From Marinobacter halodurans (GTDB lineage Bacteria; Pseudomonadota; Gammaproteobacteria; Pseudomonadales; Oleiphilaceae): DNA of 64,000 nucleotides. Position numbers and translations under genes: made by a program. The notes under the pieces are model-generated. The model saw only the letters and a program-made list of their open reading frames with translations, was not told the origin of the DNA and did no database searches. The stretch is from contig NZ_SJDL01000010.1 in assembly GCF_004327985.1 (NCBI RefSeq), positions 62,001 through 126,000 of the forward strand. The letters run 5' to 3'. Below, one piece after another: positions 48,624-57,556 of this stretch; within the stretch, counting starts at the first letter, position 1, and each line of letters starts with the position of its first letter.

Positions 48624-49666
48624 AGAAGGTCCACTTCTTTCTGTGCTTTCTTGAAATCATCCATCTTGCCAATATCCAGCCAGTATTCGTGTACCGGGAA
48701 CATGGAGACCTTTTTGTCCTGATCGATTTGCTTCTCCAGCAGGCTCGGCATGTCGATTCGCTCACCTGCCACTACTTCACTGACCAGTTCCGGTGAAACC
48801 ACGTAAATACCAGCGTTGATAAAGCACTTCTGCACCGGCTTTTCTTCCATGCTATGGATGTAGGTGCCATCGGTCTGCACAACGCCATAGGGCACCCTGT
48901 GTTCATACTCGCGCACACACATCGTCGCCACACTATTATGTTCAAGGTGGAAATCGAGCAGCCCACGGTAGTTTACGGTGGTCAAGAGGTCGCCATTCAT
49001 CATGATCAAAGGGCTGTCAATCTGATCTTTTGGCAACAACCCCAGGGCCCCGCCCGTACCGAGGGGCTCTTCCTCATGAACATACTCGATATTCACACCC
49101 CACTGGGAACCATCGCCAAAGTGCTCTCGAATCATTTCCGGCAAATAGTGTGTCGAGATAAAGAAGCGATAAAATCCTGCCTTCGCAAGGCTCTCAAGTA
49201 TCAACTCGAGAATGGGTTTATCACCCACCTTCAACAATGGTTTTGGGCATTCGTTGGTCAGTGGTTGCAACCTTGTACCAAAACCGCCGGCCATGAGAAA
49301 AACCGGATTTTCAACGGTTCGGCGCTCCATCAGTCCATGCAATGTTTCCAGCCCCACAACACAACCTTCAGTATCCAGCAACGGGATTTGCAGCAGTTCA
49401 AGGTCTTCCATAACGGACAGAATTTTATCCTTGGACCAGCCAATATCGGCGACGTGGGGATTGGCGCACATCACTTCTTTTACCGGGGCGTCCAGCCGTA
49501 CATGCTTCAACAGAGCTCGACGAATATCACCGTCAGTGAGGGTGCCCATCAATCGCTGGTTTTCGGCCACGATCAAAGCAATCCTCAGCCCGCCTTTATC
49601 AAGAACGGAAATGGCGTCTTCCAGCGGTAGCTCTGGCTGAATGAGAATGTTCTGCCACTTTTTCAT
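48620..49666 (-). CDS. ptmE: Glucosamine-1-phosphate guanylyltransferase, CBS-fused (PtmE type)
   Basis: Makes GDP-GlcN, the entry to the GDP-linked legionaminic acid route known from Campylobacter. The 348-residue protein has two CBS motifs (about 1-115; LMGTLTDGDIRRALLKHVRL) and a C-terminal nucleotidyltransferase (FLMAGGFGTRLQPLTNECPKP, MMNGDLLTTVNY). This fusion is characteristic of PtmE. It overlaps legF by 4 bases and follows legH after 45 bases. Confidence 0.88.
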   Translation of the reverse strand: MKKWQNILIQPELPLEDAISVLDKGGLRIALIVAENQRLMGTLTDGDIRRALLKHVRLDAPVKEVMCANPHVADIGWSKDKILSVMEDLELLQIPLLDTEGCVVGLETLHGLMERRTVENPVFLMAGGFGTRLQPLTNECPKPLLKVGDKPILELILESLAKAGFYRFFISTHYLPEMIREHFGDGSQWGVNIEYVHEEEPLGTGGALGLLPKDQIDSPLIMMNGDLLTTVNYRGLLDFHLEHNSVATMCVREYEHRVPYGVVQTDGTYIHSMEEKPVQKCFINAGIYVVSPELVSEVVAGERIDMPSLLEKQIDQDKKVSMFPVHEYWLDIGKMDDFKKAQKEVDLL

Positions 49667-49711
49667 GTATTAAGTATTCCGTTTGAGAGATGGGGTTCGC
49701 TATCCGGATGC

Positions 49712-50335
49712 CTATAGAACGTCTCTGGTCGTCAAGGACCCGGCTTTGATAAACGTTTGCGGCGCCACGCTGATTCCCTGGGTGACCGTGGCGCCAGCAC
49801 CAACGAAGCTTCCGTCACCAATACGCACATCACCGCACAGGGTGGCACCGGGAGCCAGATGGCAATGAGCGCCCAGTTGGGAGTCATGATCAATGGAGCT
49901 ACGCGTATTCACAATGGTGTTTGTACCAATGCTTGCACCGGGTTGTACCACAGCCCCCGCTATCAGCTGTACACCATCACTAATACACGCGTAGGGGGAA
50001 AGCCAGGCAAATGGGTGTACCAGTGGCGGAAAACAGAAACCCATTTCGGCAAACCGCTCGAACACGACTTGACGAACGCGGTTGCCGGGCATCATTCCAA
50101 TTCCATTAAGTAACAAAACCTTCTCCGGACTAACCTCAGAGAGGTACTCATCACCGCCTAAAACCTCCAGGCCATGCCAGAGCTGATCCCTTTCACCCTG
50201 GAACTTTGGATCGCAGACTCCGAGGATGTTGGCGCCACAGAGCTCCGCCAGCTCCTGAATAACCCGCGCATGTCCGCCAGCGCCTATTAAAATGCAATCT
50301 TTTGCCTGAAGGTCGGATACTTTCCTGCTGGTCAC
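49712..50335 (-). CDS. legH: Acetyltransferase LegH (NeuD/PglD family)
   Basis: Acetylates the 4-amino group of the GDP-4-amino-6-deoxy sugar in nonulosonate synthesis. The 207-residue protein has an N-terminal sugar-nucleotide Rossmann half (CILIGAGGHARVIQELAE) and a C-terminal left-handed beta-helix (GAVVQPGASIGTNTIVNTRSS, HCHLAPGATLCGDV). The start is GTG in a GTGA overlap with the legI stop. Assignment to the Leg pathway rests on context. Confidence 0.85.
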   Translation of the reverse strand: MTSRKVSDLQAKDCILIGAGGHARVIQELAELCGANILGVCDPKFQGERDQLWHGLEVLGGDEYLSEVSPEKVLLLNGIGMMPGNRVRQVVFERFAEMGFCFPPLVHPFAWLSPYACISDGVQLIAGAVVQPGASIGTNTIVNTRSSIDHDSQLGAHCHLAPGATLCGDVRIGDGSFVGAGATVTQGISVAPQTFIKAGSLTTRDVL

Positions 50336-51396
50336 TCCGGCACATCTCCCTTTGCGTAGGTATCAGATGCCACTTTGCCTACCATATCCCAGAGTGTCAT
50401 TGGCGAAGCACCTCGCCCGCAGCGAGCGGTCGACAACGCGTGCCGCTCAATCCTCTCGCCTTTTCCGACGGTTTCGCAGAAAATCACCTGCTGCCGCGCA
50501 GCCTCACGGGTATCCCACTCACTGGGCTGAGGCTTTTTGACGCCATCGCCCAGGGCTTTTTCAACCCCACGAATGTTGCTGACCAGTTCTTTGAGTTCAT
50601 CGGGCTCAAGCGATGCCTTATGATCCGGGCCCGGTAAGTTGCGATCCAGCGTGAAGTGTTTTTCGATGATGGTGGCGCCCCGTGCGACCGCAGCGGTCGG
50701 TATAACCAGGCCCTGGGTGTGATCTGAGTAACCAACAGGTAACCCAAACGCGTTTGCCAGTGCACTCATGGCCTTCAGGTTAACTTCTTCCATGGGTGTT
50801 GGGTATTGGGAGGTGCAATGGAGCAACGAGACCTTACCTTCCAATGACGCTTGTACCCCCGGCTTGCTCCAGAAGCGCCATATCTGCTCCAGGCGTTCCG
50901 GCTCTCCTTGGTGGGCGTAGCCATAAGCGACTACTGCGAGCGCCTGTTCAATTTCACTCAGCGTTGCCATGCCCGTGGAGATGATCAGTTCCTTGCCGGT
51001 TTGTGCAAATGCCAGCAGCAGGGGGCCATTGGTGATCTCCCCGGATGGAATTTTGTAATAGGGCAGGTCCAGCGTTTGCAGGAACGCAAGGCTTTGCAAA
51101 TCAAAGGCTGTTGATATAAAGGTAATGCCAAGGTCGTTTGCGTAACGCTGGAGTTCAACGTGCCATTCGGATGGCAACTCCAGCTTTTTGAGCATCGCGA
51201 ACTGGCTTTCCAGTGCATCGGTGGTGGCTTGCTGATACTTTGCCTTCGGGGCCGTCAGCGCAGCCAGCCGTTCAGCGTTGAATGTCTGGAATTTAACGGC
51301 ATCGGCACCGGAATCCGCCGCCACTTTGACCAATTGAAAAGCCATCTCACGATCGCCGTTATGATTCACTCCGGCTTCTGCGATTACTCTTACCAT
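50332..51396 (-). CDS. legI: Legionaminic acid synthase (NeuB family)
   Basis: Condenses the 2,4-diacetamido-trideoxy-mannose with phosphoenolpyruvate to legionaminic acid. The 354-residue protein has an N-terminal TIM barrel (VIAEAGVNHNGDREMAFQLV, SGEITNGPLL, STGMATLSEIEQAL, YSDHTQG, EKHFTLDRNLPGPDHKASL) and a C-terminal SAF/antifreeze-like domain. Motifs for metal and PEP binding are present. Its start lies 5 bases after legG. NeuB and LegI are hard to separate by eye; context decides. Confidence 0.92.
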   Translation of the reverse strand: MVRVIAEAGVNHNGDREMAFQLVKVAADSGADAVKFQTFNAERLAALTAPKAKYQQATTDALESQFAMLKKLELPSEWHVELQRYANDLGITFISTAFDLQSLAFLQTLDLPYYKIPSGEITNGPLLLAFAQTGKELIISTGMATLSEIEQALAVVAYGYAHQGEPERLEQIWRFWSKPGVQASLEGKVSLLHCTSQYPTPMEEVNLKAMSALANAFGLPVGYSDHTQGLVIPTAAVARGATIIEKHFTLDRNLPGPDHKASLEPDELKELVSNIRGVEKALGDGVKKPQPSEWDTREAARQQVIFCETVGKGERIERHALSTARCGRGASPMTLWDMVGKVASDTYAKGDVPE

Positions 51397-51401
51397 TCGC
51401 T

Positions 51402-52568
51402 TTAATCCTCCTGGCGTTCGGAGATGTCATGAAAGACTTTGGTACCGGGGGGCTGTTGCTCACGCAGGATGTCAACAATCCTCGCCGATGTCTCACCACT
51501 GCCATAGGGATTGTCACAGGACTCTGAAACCTGTTTGGTCATGGGCGACAAAGCCCGTTCGATGGCGCGGCTGATACCCTCTCGGGTCGTCCCGGAATGA
51601 ATCACGGAATCTGCGGCAAGGCGCCCTTTTTGGCGAACACCAATATTGACTGTTGGTGTATTAAGTGAGGGCACCTCTATGATGCCACTGGAAGAGTTGC
51701 CGATAACAGCATCACCGAGAGCCACTGCACTCAGGTAGCACTGCAGGCCCAGAGAGGGTACGGCGAACACTCTGCCAATGCGTTCACTGGCAAAGTGTTC
51801 AAGCATCTGAATCAGCCGGTGCCCGCCGTTGTCGGAGTTGGGGTAGGTGAGCAAAACCTGGTGCTCCGGAAACTCATCCAGCGCCGTTAGCAGGTTGTCG
51901 AACGTTTGCTCACTGTCTTCGTCGCCAGCAGTGACAGGATGGTAAGTCACCAGGAAAAACGGCTGTTTCAAGTCAAGCCCGAACTTCTGGTTGATTGCGG
52001 CGAGGGAAACCCTCGGGACAGTCCGTATGTTTTCAATGCCCAACGCGCCAACGTTCCAGACACTATCCGGTTGCTCTCCCATCTGTATTACTCGCTGGCG
52101 ATACTCCTCGGAGGCAGCAAAATGGTAGTGCGAGAGTTTAGTGATAGCGTGGCGAATTGGGTCATCGTAAGCACCTTCAGTGAGTTCTCCACCGTGGAGG
52201 TGTGCAATTGGGATGCGCATGACGGCAGCTACCTGAGCAATAGCCAGAGCTTCATATCGATCTCCCAGGATCACCAGGCAATCCGGCTGCAAACGCTCCA
52301 ATGCATCTGCAAAACCGATCACCCCTACCCCCATGGATTTGGCAACGCCACAGCTCGTATCTGAGGCGAGGAGCATCTCCACCTTGGCATCAATGGTAAA
52401 CCCGTCGGCCTCAATGGTCCGCCAAGTCTCGCCGAATTGAGGCGACAGATGCATGCCACTGACGATCAGTTGCAAGTTCATTTCTGAGTGCTGTGTCAGC
52501 CTCGTGAGCAGTGGGTGCAGTAAGCCATACTCTGCCCGGGTTCCGGTAAATACGGCGACTGTTTTCAT
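51402..52568 (-). CDS. legG: Hydrolysing sugar-nucleotide 2-epimerase (LegG/NeuC family)
   Basis: Removes GDP and epimerises C2 to give free 2,4-diacetamido-2,4,6-trideoxymannose. The 388-residue GT-B-fold protein has VFTGTRAEYGLLHPLL, VSGMHLSPQFG, LVILGDRYEAL, LHGGELTEGAYDD and NSSSGIIEVPSLNTPTVNIG. The start ATG overlaps the legC stop (ATGA). NeuC acting on UDP-GlcNAc is the alternative; the LegB/LegC neighbours make LegG likelier. Confidence 0.9.
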   Translation of the reverse strand: MKTVAVFTGTRAEYGLLHPLLTRLTQHSEMNLQLIVSGMHLSPQFGETWRTIEADGFTIDAKVEMLLASDTSCGVAKSMGVGVIGFADALERLQPDCLVILGDRYEALAIAQVAAVMRIPIAHLHGGELTEGAYDDPIRHAITKLSHYHFAASEEYRQRVIQMGEQPDSVWNVGALGIENIRTVPRVSLAAINQKFGLDLKQPFFLVTYHPVTAGDEDSEQTFDNLLTALDEFPEHQVLLTYPNSDNGGHRLIQMLEHFASERIGRVFAVPSLGLQCYLSAVALGDAVIGNSSSGIIEVPSLNTPTVNIGVRQKGRLAADSVIHSGTTREGISRAIERALSPMTKQVSESCDNPYGSGETSARIVDILREQQPPGTKVFHDISERQED

Positions 52569-53725
52569 GGCTGGGCCGGTTTTACGCTGCTGGGAAGATT
52601 AACGAGGCGCTCTGCTATACTTCGTGAGATGTCGAGGGCTCCTCGTGTGCAATGCTGGTACATCGGCAGATCACACATTAGCTGCCAGACTGGGCGAGTC
52701 ATTACGTTGCTGGCGTTAGTCACCTCAAGCAATCGATCTCTCGATACCTGATCCGGACACAGGACGGCGTTTAGCCAGAAATTGCTTCTACAACCCTCCG
52801 GCTCATCAACAAACTTGAACTCTGCCCCTTTGAGAAGGTGCCGGTACTCACTCGCCAATGCCCGCTTTTCCGCCAGAAACCCCGGCAACTGCTCCAGCTG
52901 TGCAACTCCTAGAGCTGCGTTAATATTGGGTAACCTGTAGTTATAACCAACTTCATCGTGAACGTATTCGTAGGGATGGGGCTTCTTGGCAGTTGTGGTC
53001 AGGTGCTTTGCGCATTTGCCGGTTTCCTCATCGCAAAGGATCATCCCACCACCACCAGTGGTTATGATTTTGTTGCCATTGAAACTCACGGCGGCCAGCT
53101 TCCCGAATGTTCCGGTATGCCGGCCATGGTAGAAGCTACCGAGCGATTCCGCCGCGTCTTCAACAAGTGGAATATTCCACATCCTGCAAACGCGCACGAG
53201 CCCCGCCAGATCAGCGGGGTGTCCGAAGGTATGCATGGGCAGACAGGCCGAAATTCGCCGGCCCGTTGCCTGTTCCACGCACCGCCCAAACGCATCACTT
53301 ACCGCATGACTGTCCAGCCAACCCTCAAGCGAGCGTGGACTAAGGCCAAGCGTGGACTCGTCCACATCGATAAACAGCGGCTCGGCCCCGCAGTAAGTGA
53401 TGGCATTACAGGTCGCAACGAACGTCAGAGCCTGAGTAATCACCAGGTCTCCCTGCCCGACCCCTGCCATTCGAAGGCTGACATGAAGAGCAGCGGTTCC
53501 ATTTACCGTCGCCACCGCGCTCTCGACACCGGTGTAGGCGGCCATGTCCTGCTCGAAACGATTAACGTACTCACCCACGCTAGATACGAACGTGGACTTA
53601 ATGGTGTTCGCAACATAAGTCTGTTCGCTACCCTTGAACACGGGCGCGTGCAGCGGTATGAACTCATTTGTTCCGTAATGGTCTTTTACAAACTCAATCA
53701 GACGATTGGCCAACACGTCAGACAT
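52565..53725 (-). CDS. legC: PLP-dependent aminotransferase LegC (DegT family)
   Basis: Adds the 4-amino group to the GDP-4-keto-6-deoxy-GlcNAc. The 386-residue protein has the DegT/DnrJ/EryC1 fold with TVNGTAALHVSLRMAGV, VEDAAESLGSFYHG and the PLP lysine in SFNGNKIITTGGGGMI. An N-terminal segment of about 25 residues (LANRLIEFVKDHYG) is characteristic of the LegC subgroup. It overlaps legB by 8 bases and legG by 4. Confidence 0.9.
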   Translation of the reverse strand: MSDVLANRLIEFVKDHYGTNEFIPLHAPVFKGSEQTYVANTIKSTFVSSVGEYVNRFEQDMAAYTGVESAVATVNGTAALHVSLRMAGVGQGDLVITQALTFVATCNAITYCGAEPLFIDVDESTLGLSPRSLEGWLDSHAVSDAFGRCVEQATGRRISACLPMHTFGHPADLAGLVRVCRMWNIPLVEDAAESLGSFYHGRHTGTFGKLAAVSFNGNKIITTGGGGMILCDEETGKCAKHLTTTAKKPHPYEYVHDEVGYNYRLPNINAALGVAQLEQLPGFLAEKRALASEYRHLLKGAEFKFVDEPEGCRSNFWLNAVLCPDQVSRDRLLEVTNASNVMTRPVWQLMCDLPMYQHCTRGALDISRSIAERLVNLPSSVKPAQP

Positions 53726-54704
53726 TATAGATTCCAGCTTTGTAATGCTTCAGGTTCTCTGGATTCGTAAACCACGCCACCGTTTTCCTCAACCCATCTT
53801 CAATCGAATGCTTGGGCGTGAAACCAGTCAGTTCGCGCATCTTCGCATTTTCCCCCCAAAGTCGGAACACCTCGGATTTACCGGGGCGAAAGCGTTGTTC
53901 GTCGGTAATGAACTCGACATCGCTTTGCATAATATTCCGAATCAGGCTCAGGGTATCGCCTACGGAAATCTCGAAGTTGGAAGCGATGTTCACTGTCTCG
54001 CCCACCGTTTTTTGAGAGTTAGCCAGTGCCAGGAAACCCCTACAAGTGTCTTCGACGTAGTTGAAATCCCGCGTGGGCGTCACATCACCGAGCTTAATGG
54101 ATTTCTGGCCAGCGGCGATCTGGGTAATGATAGTGGGGATCACTGCACGAGCGGACTGGCGCGGCCCGTAGGTATTGAAAGGGCGAGCCACTGTAAGAGG
54201 TAGGTCAAACGCGTTGTAGAAGCTCATTGCCATGGCATCAGCGGCGATTTTGGAGGCACTGTAGGGCGATTGGGGCTGTACCGGGTGCTTCTCGTCGATG
54301 GGGACGTATTGGGCAGTGCCATAGACCTCACTGGTAGATGTGTGAATCACCCGCTTAACATCGTTGTCTAGAGCGGCCTGACAGATATTCAGTGTGCCTT
54401 TAACGTTGGTGTCTACGTAGCTGTCTGGCGCGACGTAGGAATACGGAATCGCAATCAACGCCGCCAGGTGATAAACGATATCGACACCTTTGGTAATGTG
54501 CTTGCAGTAGTGCGGGTCTCGGACATCACCATTCAGGACTTCCACTTGGTCCAGGCAACCAATATTCTCAAGCCACCCCCAGTAGTTGAATGAATTATAC
54601 TGGGACAATGCTTTTACCTTGTAACCCTCACGCACGAGCAGCTCAGTGAGATGGGAGCCAATAAATCCATCCGCTCCCGTTACCAAAACAGTTTCTTTCA
54701 TCAT
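53718..54704 (-). CDS. legB: GDP-N-acetylglucosamine 4,6-dehydratase LegB
   Basis: First dedicated step of legionaminic acid synthesis, forming the 4-keto-6-deoxy intermediate. The 328-residue SDR has LVTGADGFIGSHLTELLV, STSEVYGTAQYVPI, the catalytic SPYSASKIAADAM and RPFNTYGPRQSARAV. The ATG at 54704 is used, with an adjacent ATG at 54701. The sequence differs clearly from the WbpM-like dehydratase in the same locus, which serves another sugar. Confidence 0.9.
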   Translation of the reverse strand: MMKETVLVTGADGFIGSHLTELLVREGYKVKALSQYNSFNYWGWLENIGCLDQVEVLNGDVRDPHYCKHITKGVDIVYHLAALIAIPYSYVAPDSYVDTNVKGTLNICQAALDNDVKRVIHTSTSEVYGTAQYVPIDEKHPVQPQSPYSASKIAADAMAMSFYNAFDLPLTVARPFNTYGPRQSARAVIPTIITQIAAGQKSIKLGDVTPTRDFNYVEDTCRGFLALANSQKTVGETVNIASNFEISVGDTLSLIRNIMQSDVEFITDEQRFRPGKSEVFRLWGENAKMRELTGFTPKHSIEDGLRKTVAWFTNPENLKHYKAGIYNV

Positions 54705-54741
54705 ATTCAATTCCCAATTCGAAGATTACGACAGCGGCTCA

Positions 54742-55980
54742 TCATTGTAATAGGAGAAGCTCTTTACGTGTGATATGCCATTTCCAGTACTTCAGAAGCG
54801 CTGCGATGCTACTGCCAATAAGCATGGAAACCGTGACCGCCCAATAATCGGTATATCTAGCCAATATAAGAAGCGCGAGCGCTGCAGTCGCCAACCCAGC
54901 AATATTGGCGGTGATAATACTGCGGTCCCTGGCAGTCGTGTAAAGACCATATTGAAAGACATAGCCGCCAATGAAAACCGCCATCGTGATAACGACAGCG
55001 CCGAATAGTGGTAAATTCTCAGCGTATACCGGTTCTTCCAGAATAGGGAATACTATGATGCCTGCCGCTACCGCGCCGACCACCAACAGCACCAACCATA
55101 GCGCTGACTGCTTAACCAGCTTCCGATATGCCATCTCAAATTCAGGCATATTGTTTTCCTTGTAAGACTTCATCATTCTCGGGTAATAAAAGACAAAGAC
55201 TCCGGACTCCATGAAAGAAAGCATGGCCGAGGCAACGCCCATATAAACACTGTAAGCACCCAATAGCGTCAAGTCATTCAGCGCCTCAAAAACATAGCGA
55301 TCAAAGGTAAACAAAGTTCTGACAGCAATTGACGATACAAGCAAGGGAATAGCTATCACAACCCCAGCCCTAACCCAACGCCAGTCAAAGCTCACAAAAG
55401 CCCCCTTCCAATCGAGCACCACCAGCGGTCCCACGCCTATGAGAACGCTAATAAATGTGCCCACAAGCCAGAAAAGCAGGAGGTCAGAGATGTTCCTGAA
55501 ATCGGGGTTGAACCACATGGCAAATGTAAAGCAGATAGCCCATAAGGCCTGCTTTATAAATATGATAATCGTTGCAAGCAAAGGTCTTTCAATAGCGATA
55601 AGAAATCGCATCAGTTCCGTTGACAGATGTTCAAGGACAATCAGTATGACAAAGGCCCCCATGATGCTCCACGGCAGCACCCCAGCCCAGAAAAGAGCGC
55701 CGGAAGCCGGCAATACAAGCGCATACATCAGGCCAAAGAAGATCAACTGGCTCGACAATAACCGGGACCATTCCGACCGCGGCCGCGCAACCAAATCACG
55801 TGTACTGAAGGTATAGAATTCGAAGCCAACAAAATAGATAGAGTAGGATACAGTTACGGTTATCAGCCCATATAGCCCTACCTGCTCAGGTGGAAGGAAA
55901 GCCGCCAGCGTCAGCACAAAAGCGAACTTTACAGCTAACGTTAGTGCCCTGAGCCCCAAATTTATTAAGCGAGTTTTCAT
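54742..55980 (-). CDS. wzx: Polysaccharide flippase Wzx
   Basis: Moves lipid-linked repeat units across the inner membrane. The 412-residue protein has about 12 membrane helices, starts with NLGLRALTLAVKFAFVLTLA and belongs by pattern to the Wzx/MATE-like export family (RSEWSRLLSSQLIF, TFDRYVFEALNDLTLLGAYSVY). Charged helices are few, as in Wzx. It lies directly after wzz and before legB, at the head of the operon. Confidence 0.85.
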   Translation of the reverse strand: MKTRLINLGLRALTLAVKFAFVLTLAAFLPPEQVGLYGLITVTVSYSIYFVGFEFYTFSTRDLVARPRSEWSRLLSSQLIFFGLMYALVLPASGALFWAGVLPWSIMGAFVILIVLEHLSTELMRFLIAIERPLLATIIIFIKQALWAICFTFAMWFNPDFRNISDLLLFWLVGTFISVLIGVGPLVVLDWKGAFVSFDWRWVRAGVVIAIPLLVSSIAVRTLFTFDRYVFEALNDLTLLGAYSVYMGVASAMLSFMESGVFVFYYPRMMKSYKENNMPEFEMAYRKLVKQSALWLVLLVVGAVAAGIIVFPILEEPVYAENLPLFGAVVITMAVFIGGYVFQYGLYTTARDRSIITANIAGLATAALALLILARYTDYWAVTVSMLIGSSIAALLKYWKWHITRKELLLLQ

Positions 55981-56110
55981 TCAGTCTAATCAGCCTACCT
56001 AAAATGTACCCTTACATACTTATGAAAATATCAGAGGGCACAAGCATCTCTCCGGCCGTACACCTTGTTCAACACAACAAGCTGATCAGGATCGGGTGAT
56101 GTTCAGTCCG

Positions 56111-56869
56111 TTAGTGCTGACGTGCCATCTGGGCGCGAACGGCAACGAAAAACTCGGTTAAAAATGCTGCAAAGACCCCCAGCATACCCCCGAGAACGAT
56201 TGCCAGCACAACGATTAGGACCCTCTTGGGTCCGGTCGCGTCGGCACTCTGCCTTGCGACTACCAGTGTTTTAGCCGGTTTCAGACTGGCCAGTTCAAGC
56301 TCAAGATTCAACTTCCGCTCGACCGCGCCTGCTACAGTCTCACCGGTCGCGCCTTCCTCCTGCAGGGATTGAATGAGCTTGCCAACAGCCGTGATCTGCT
56401 GCTCCAGTTGATTCTTTTGCTCTTCCAGAAGACTACCTTGCTCTTTAGTGACATCGGCCATCAACGTCTGATGAATATGCTCAACCATATTCGCCCGATC
56501 TTCGCTTGCTTCTGAGGCTAGCTTGATGATGTTCGTTTTCTCCGGATTATCAAATGTCACTTCAAAAGGTAGCTTTCCGTGCTCCGCCTCATAGGTGGCA
56601 CGGACCTCAGGCAGCCAACGTCCTTCCAACCCGGACATGACAACCTCGGGAGACACCAGTGGCTCATTTGAGTCCGTCGCTGCTCCCTGGATCAGGCTGG
56701 TATAACGATAAGTCGTATCTGCGATCAGCGCATACGCCACACCCGCCAATACGCAGACCGTGAACACAGCATAAAACACCCGGCGGCGCCGAACAAAAGT
56801 GACCGCCAAGTCAACCAGACTTATTTCATCATTGAACTCATTCCGTTGATGCATCTGAGCGTCATTCAT
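56111..56869 (-). CDS. wzz: Chain-length determinant protein (Wzz family)
   Basis: Controls the modal length of the polymer with Wzy. The 252-residue protein has an N-terminal cytoplasmic tail (NDEISLVDLAVTFVRRRRV), helix 1 (about 31-50), a periplasmic domain rich in coiled-coil (about 125-190; LLEEQKNQLEQQITAVGKLIQ) and helix 2 (about 215-237; VLIVVLAIVLGGMLGVFAAFL). It is shorter than typical Wzz proteins of 320-370 residues. The ATG at 56869 is chosen since the domain begins there; upstream codons overlap the leader with the ops-like element. It is the first gene of the leftward locus. Confidence 0.88.
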   Translation of the reverse strand: MNDAQMHQRNEFNDEISLVDLAVTFVRRRRVFYAVFTVCVLAGVAYALIADTTYRYTSLIQGAATDSNEPLVSPEVVMSGLEGRWLPEVRATYEAEHGKLPFEVTFDNPEKTNIIKLASEASEDRANMVEHIHQTLMADVTKEQGSLLEEQKNQLEQQITAVGKLIQSLQEEGATGETVAGAVERKLNLELELASLKPAKTLVVARQSADATGPKRVLIVVLAIVLGGMLGVFAAFLTEFFVAVRAQMARQH

Positions 56870-56921
56870 TGAGTGATCCCACTGCTTCAGTTTCAACTGT
56901 TGTCGTATGGCAGCGACCGTA

Positions 56922-56933
56922 TGCGCTACCGCC
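56922..56933 (-). promoter_or_regulatory. ops-like element (RfaH recruitment) in the polysaccharide leader
   Basis: On the minus strand GGCGGTAGCGCA matches the E. coli ops core GGCGGTAGCG exactly, with the final TG changed to CA. It lies in the leader about 30 bases after the predicted transcription start and 53 bases before the wzz ATG. ops elements pause RNA polymerase and load RfaH, which lets long polysaccharide operons be read through. An 18-kb leftward locus follows. Confidence 0.72.
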
Positions 56934-56969
56934 CTGCCCCGATTCGACAACCCGGGACAAAGCGGCAGA

Positions 56970-56998
56970 ATTCTACAGAAAGATGACTTCGATTTCAG
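56970..56998 (-). promoter_or_regulatory. Sigma-70 promoter candidate of the polysaccharide locus
   Basis: On the minus strand CTGAAA, 17 bases and TAGAAT lie upstream of the ops-like element. The -35 box matches 4 and the -10 box 5 of 6 consensus bases with ideal spacing. The start point would fall near 56963, leaving a leader of about 95 bases to wzz. Confidence 0.5.
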
Positions 56999-57058
56999 TT
57001 ACTATCCGCCAGGGCTATCGATCTATCCAGGCCATACTCTCTGGCCCAAAAGGTTCTC

Positions 57059-57556
57059 ATGAATACGGCGACCACCTCCTATCCCTATGATATGTTATCG
57101 AATCACCCCCTCAACCGGTTCAGCCTTCTGCCCAATCAGGATATTCGCTGGGTACATCGGTTCAGCAATTTCAAGAAAGCCTTCCACCAGTTGAACGACG
57201 CTGTGACATTGATGCGCTCTCCATAGCTTTCAAAACTCGAGAAGCAAGACGTCATTCAAGCCTTTGAGTACACTTACGAGCTTGCCTGGAATCTGCTGCG
57301 AGATTATTTGCGATGGCAGGGAAATACCTCGATTACCGGTTCGAGGGACACCATATGGGAAGCCTTTGCTGCCAACCTGATTTATGACGGAGAGCGGTGG
57401 ATGCAACTGCTGCAGGACAGAAACCGAATCTCCCATACCCATAGCGAAGAAACGGCTGAAGAAATCCTGACCAGCATCAACCAGCATTACCTGACCCTGT
57501 TCAAGGATATTGGTCGGCGTATGCTTCCCGTGAAACAGAAAGCATGGCAGCATTAA
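57059..57556 (+). pseudogene. HI0074/HepT-like nucleotidyltransferase substrate-binding protein, interrupted by TAG
   Basis: A single frame runs from the ATG at 57059 to the TAA at 57554-57556 but contains one TAG at 57224-57226. Before it: QDIRWVHRFSNFKKAFHQL; after it: FEYTYELAWNLLRDYLRWQG, SRDTIWEAFAANLI, DGERWMQLLQDRNRISHTH and EETAEEILTSI. These are the hallmark segments of the all-helical partner of MNT-type minimal nucleotidyltransferases (HepT-like toxins or substrate-binding partners). No nucleotidyltransferase gene lies beside it. It is a decayed remnant by nonsense mutation, unless the TAG is suppressed. The first 27 or so codons lack family similarity, so the true start may be later. 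Confidence 0.8.
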
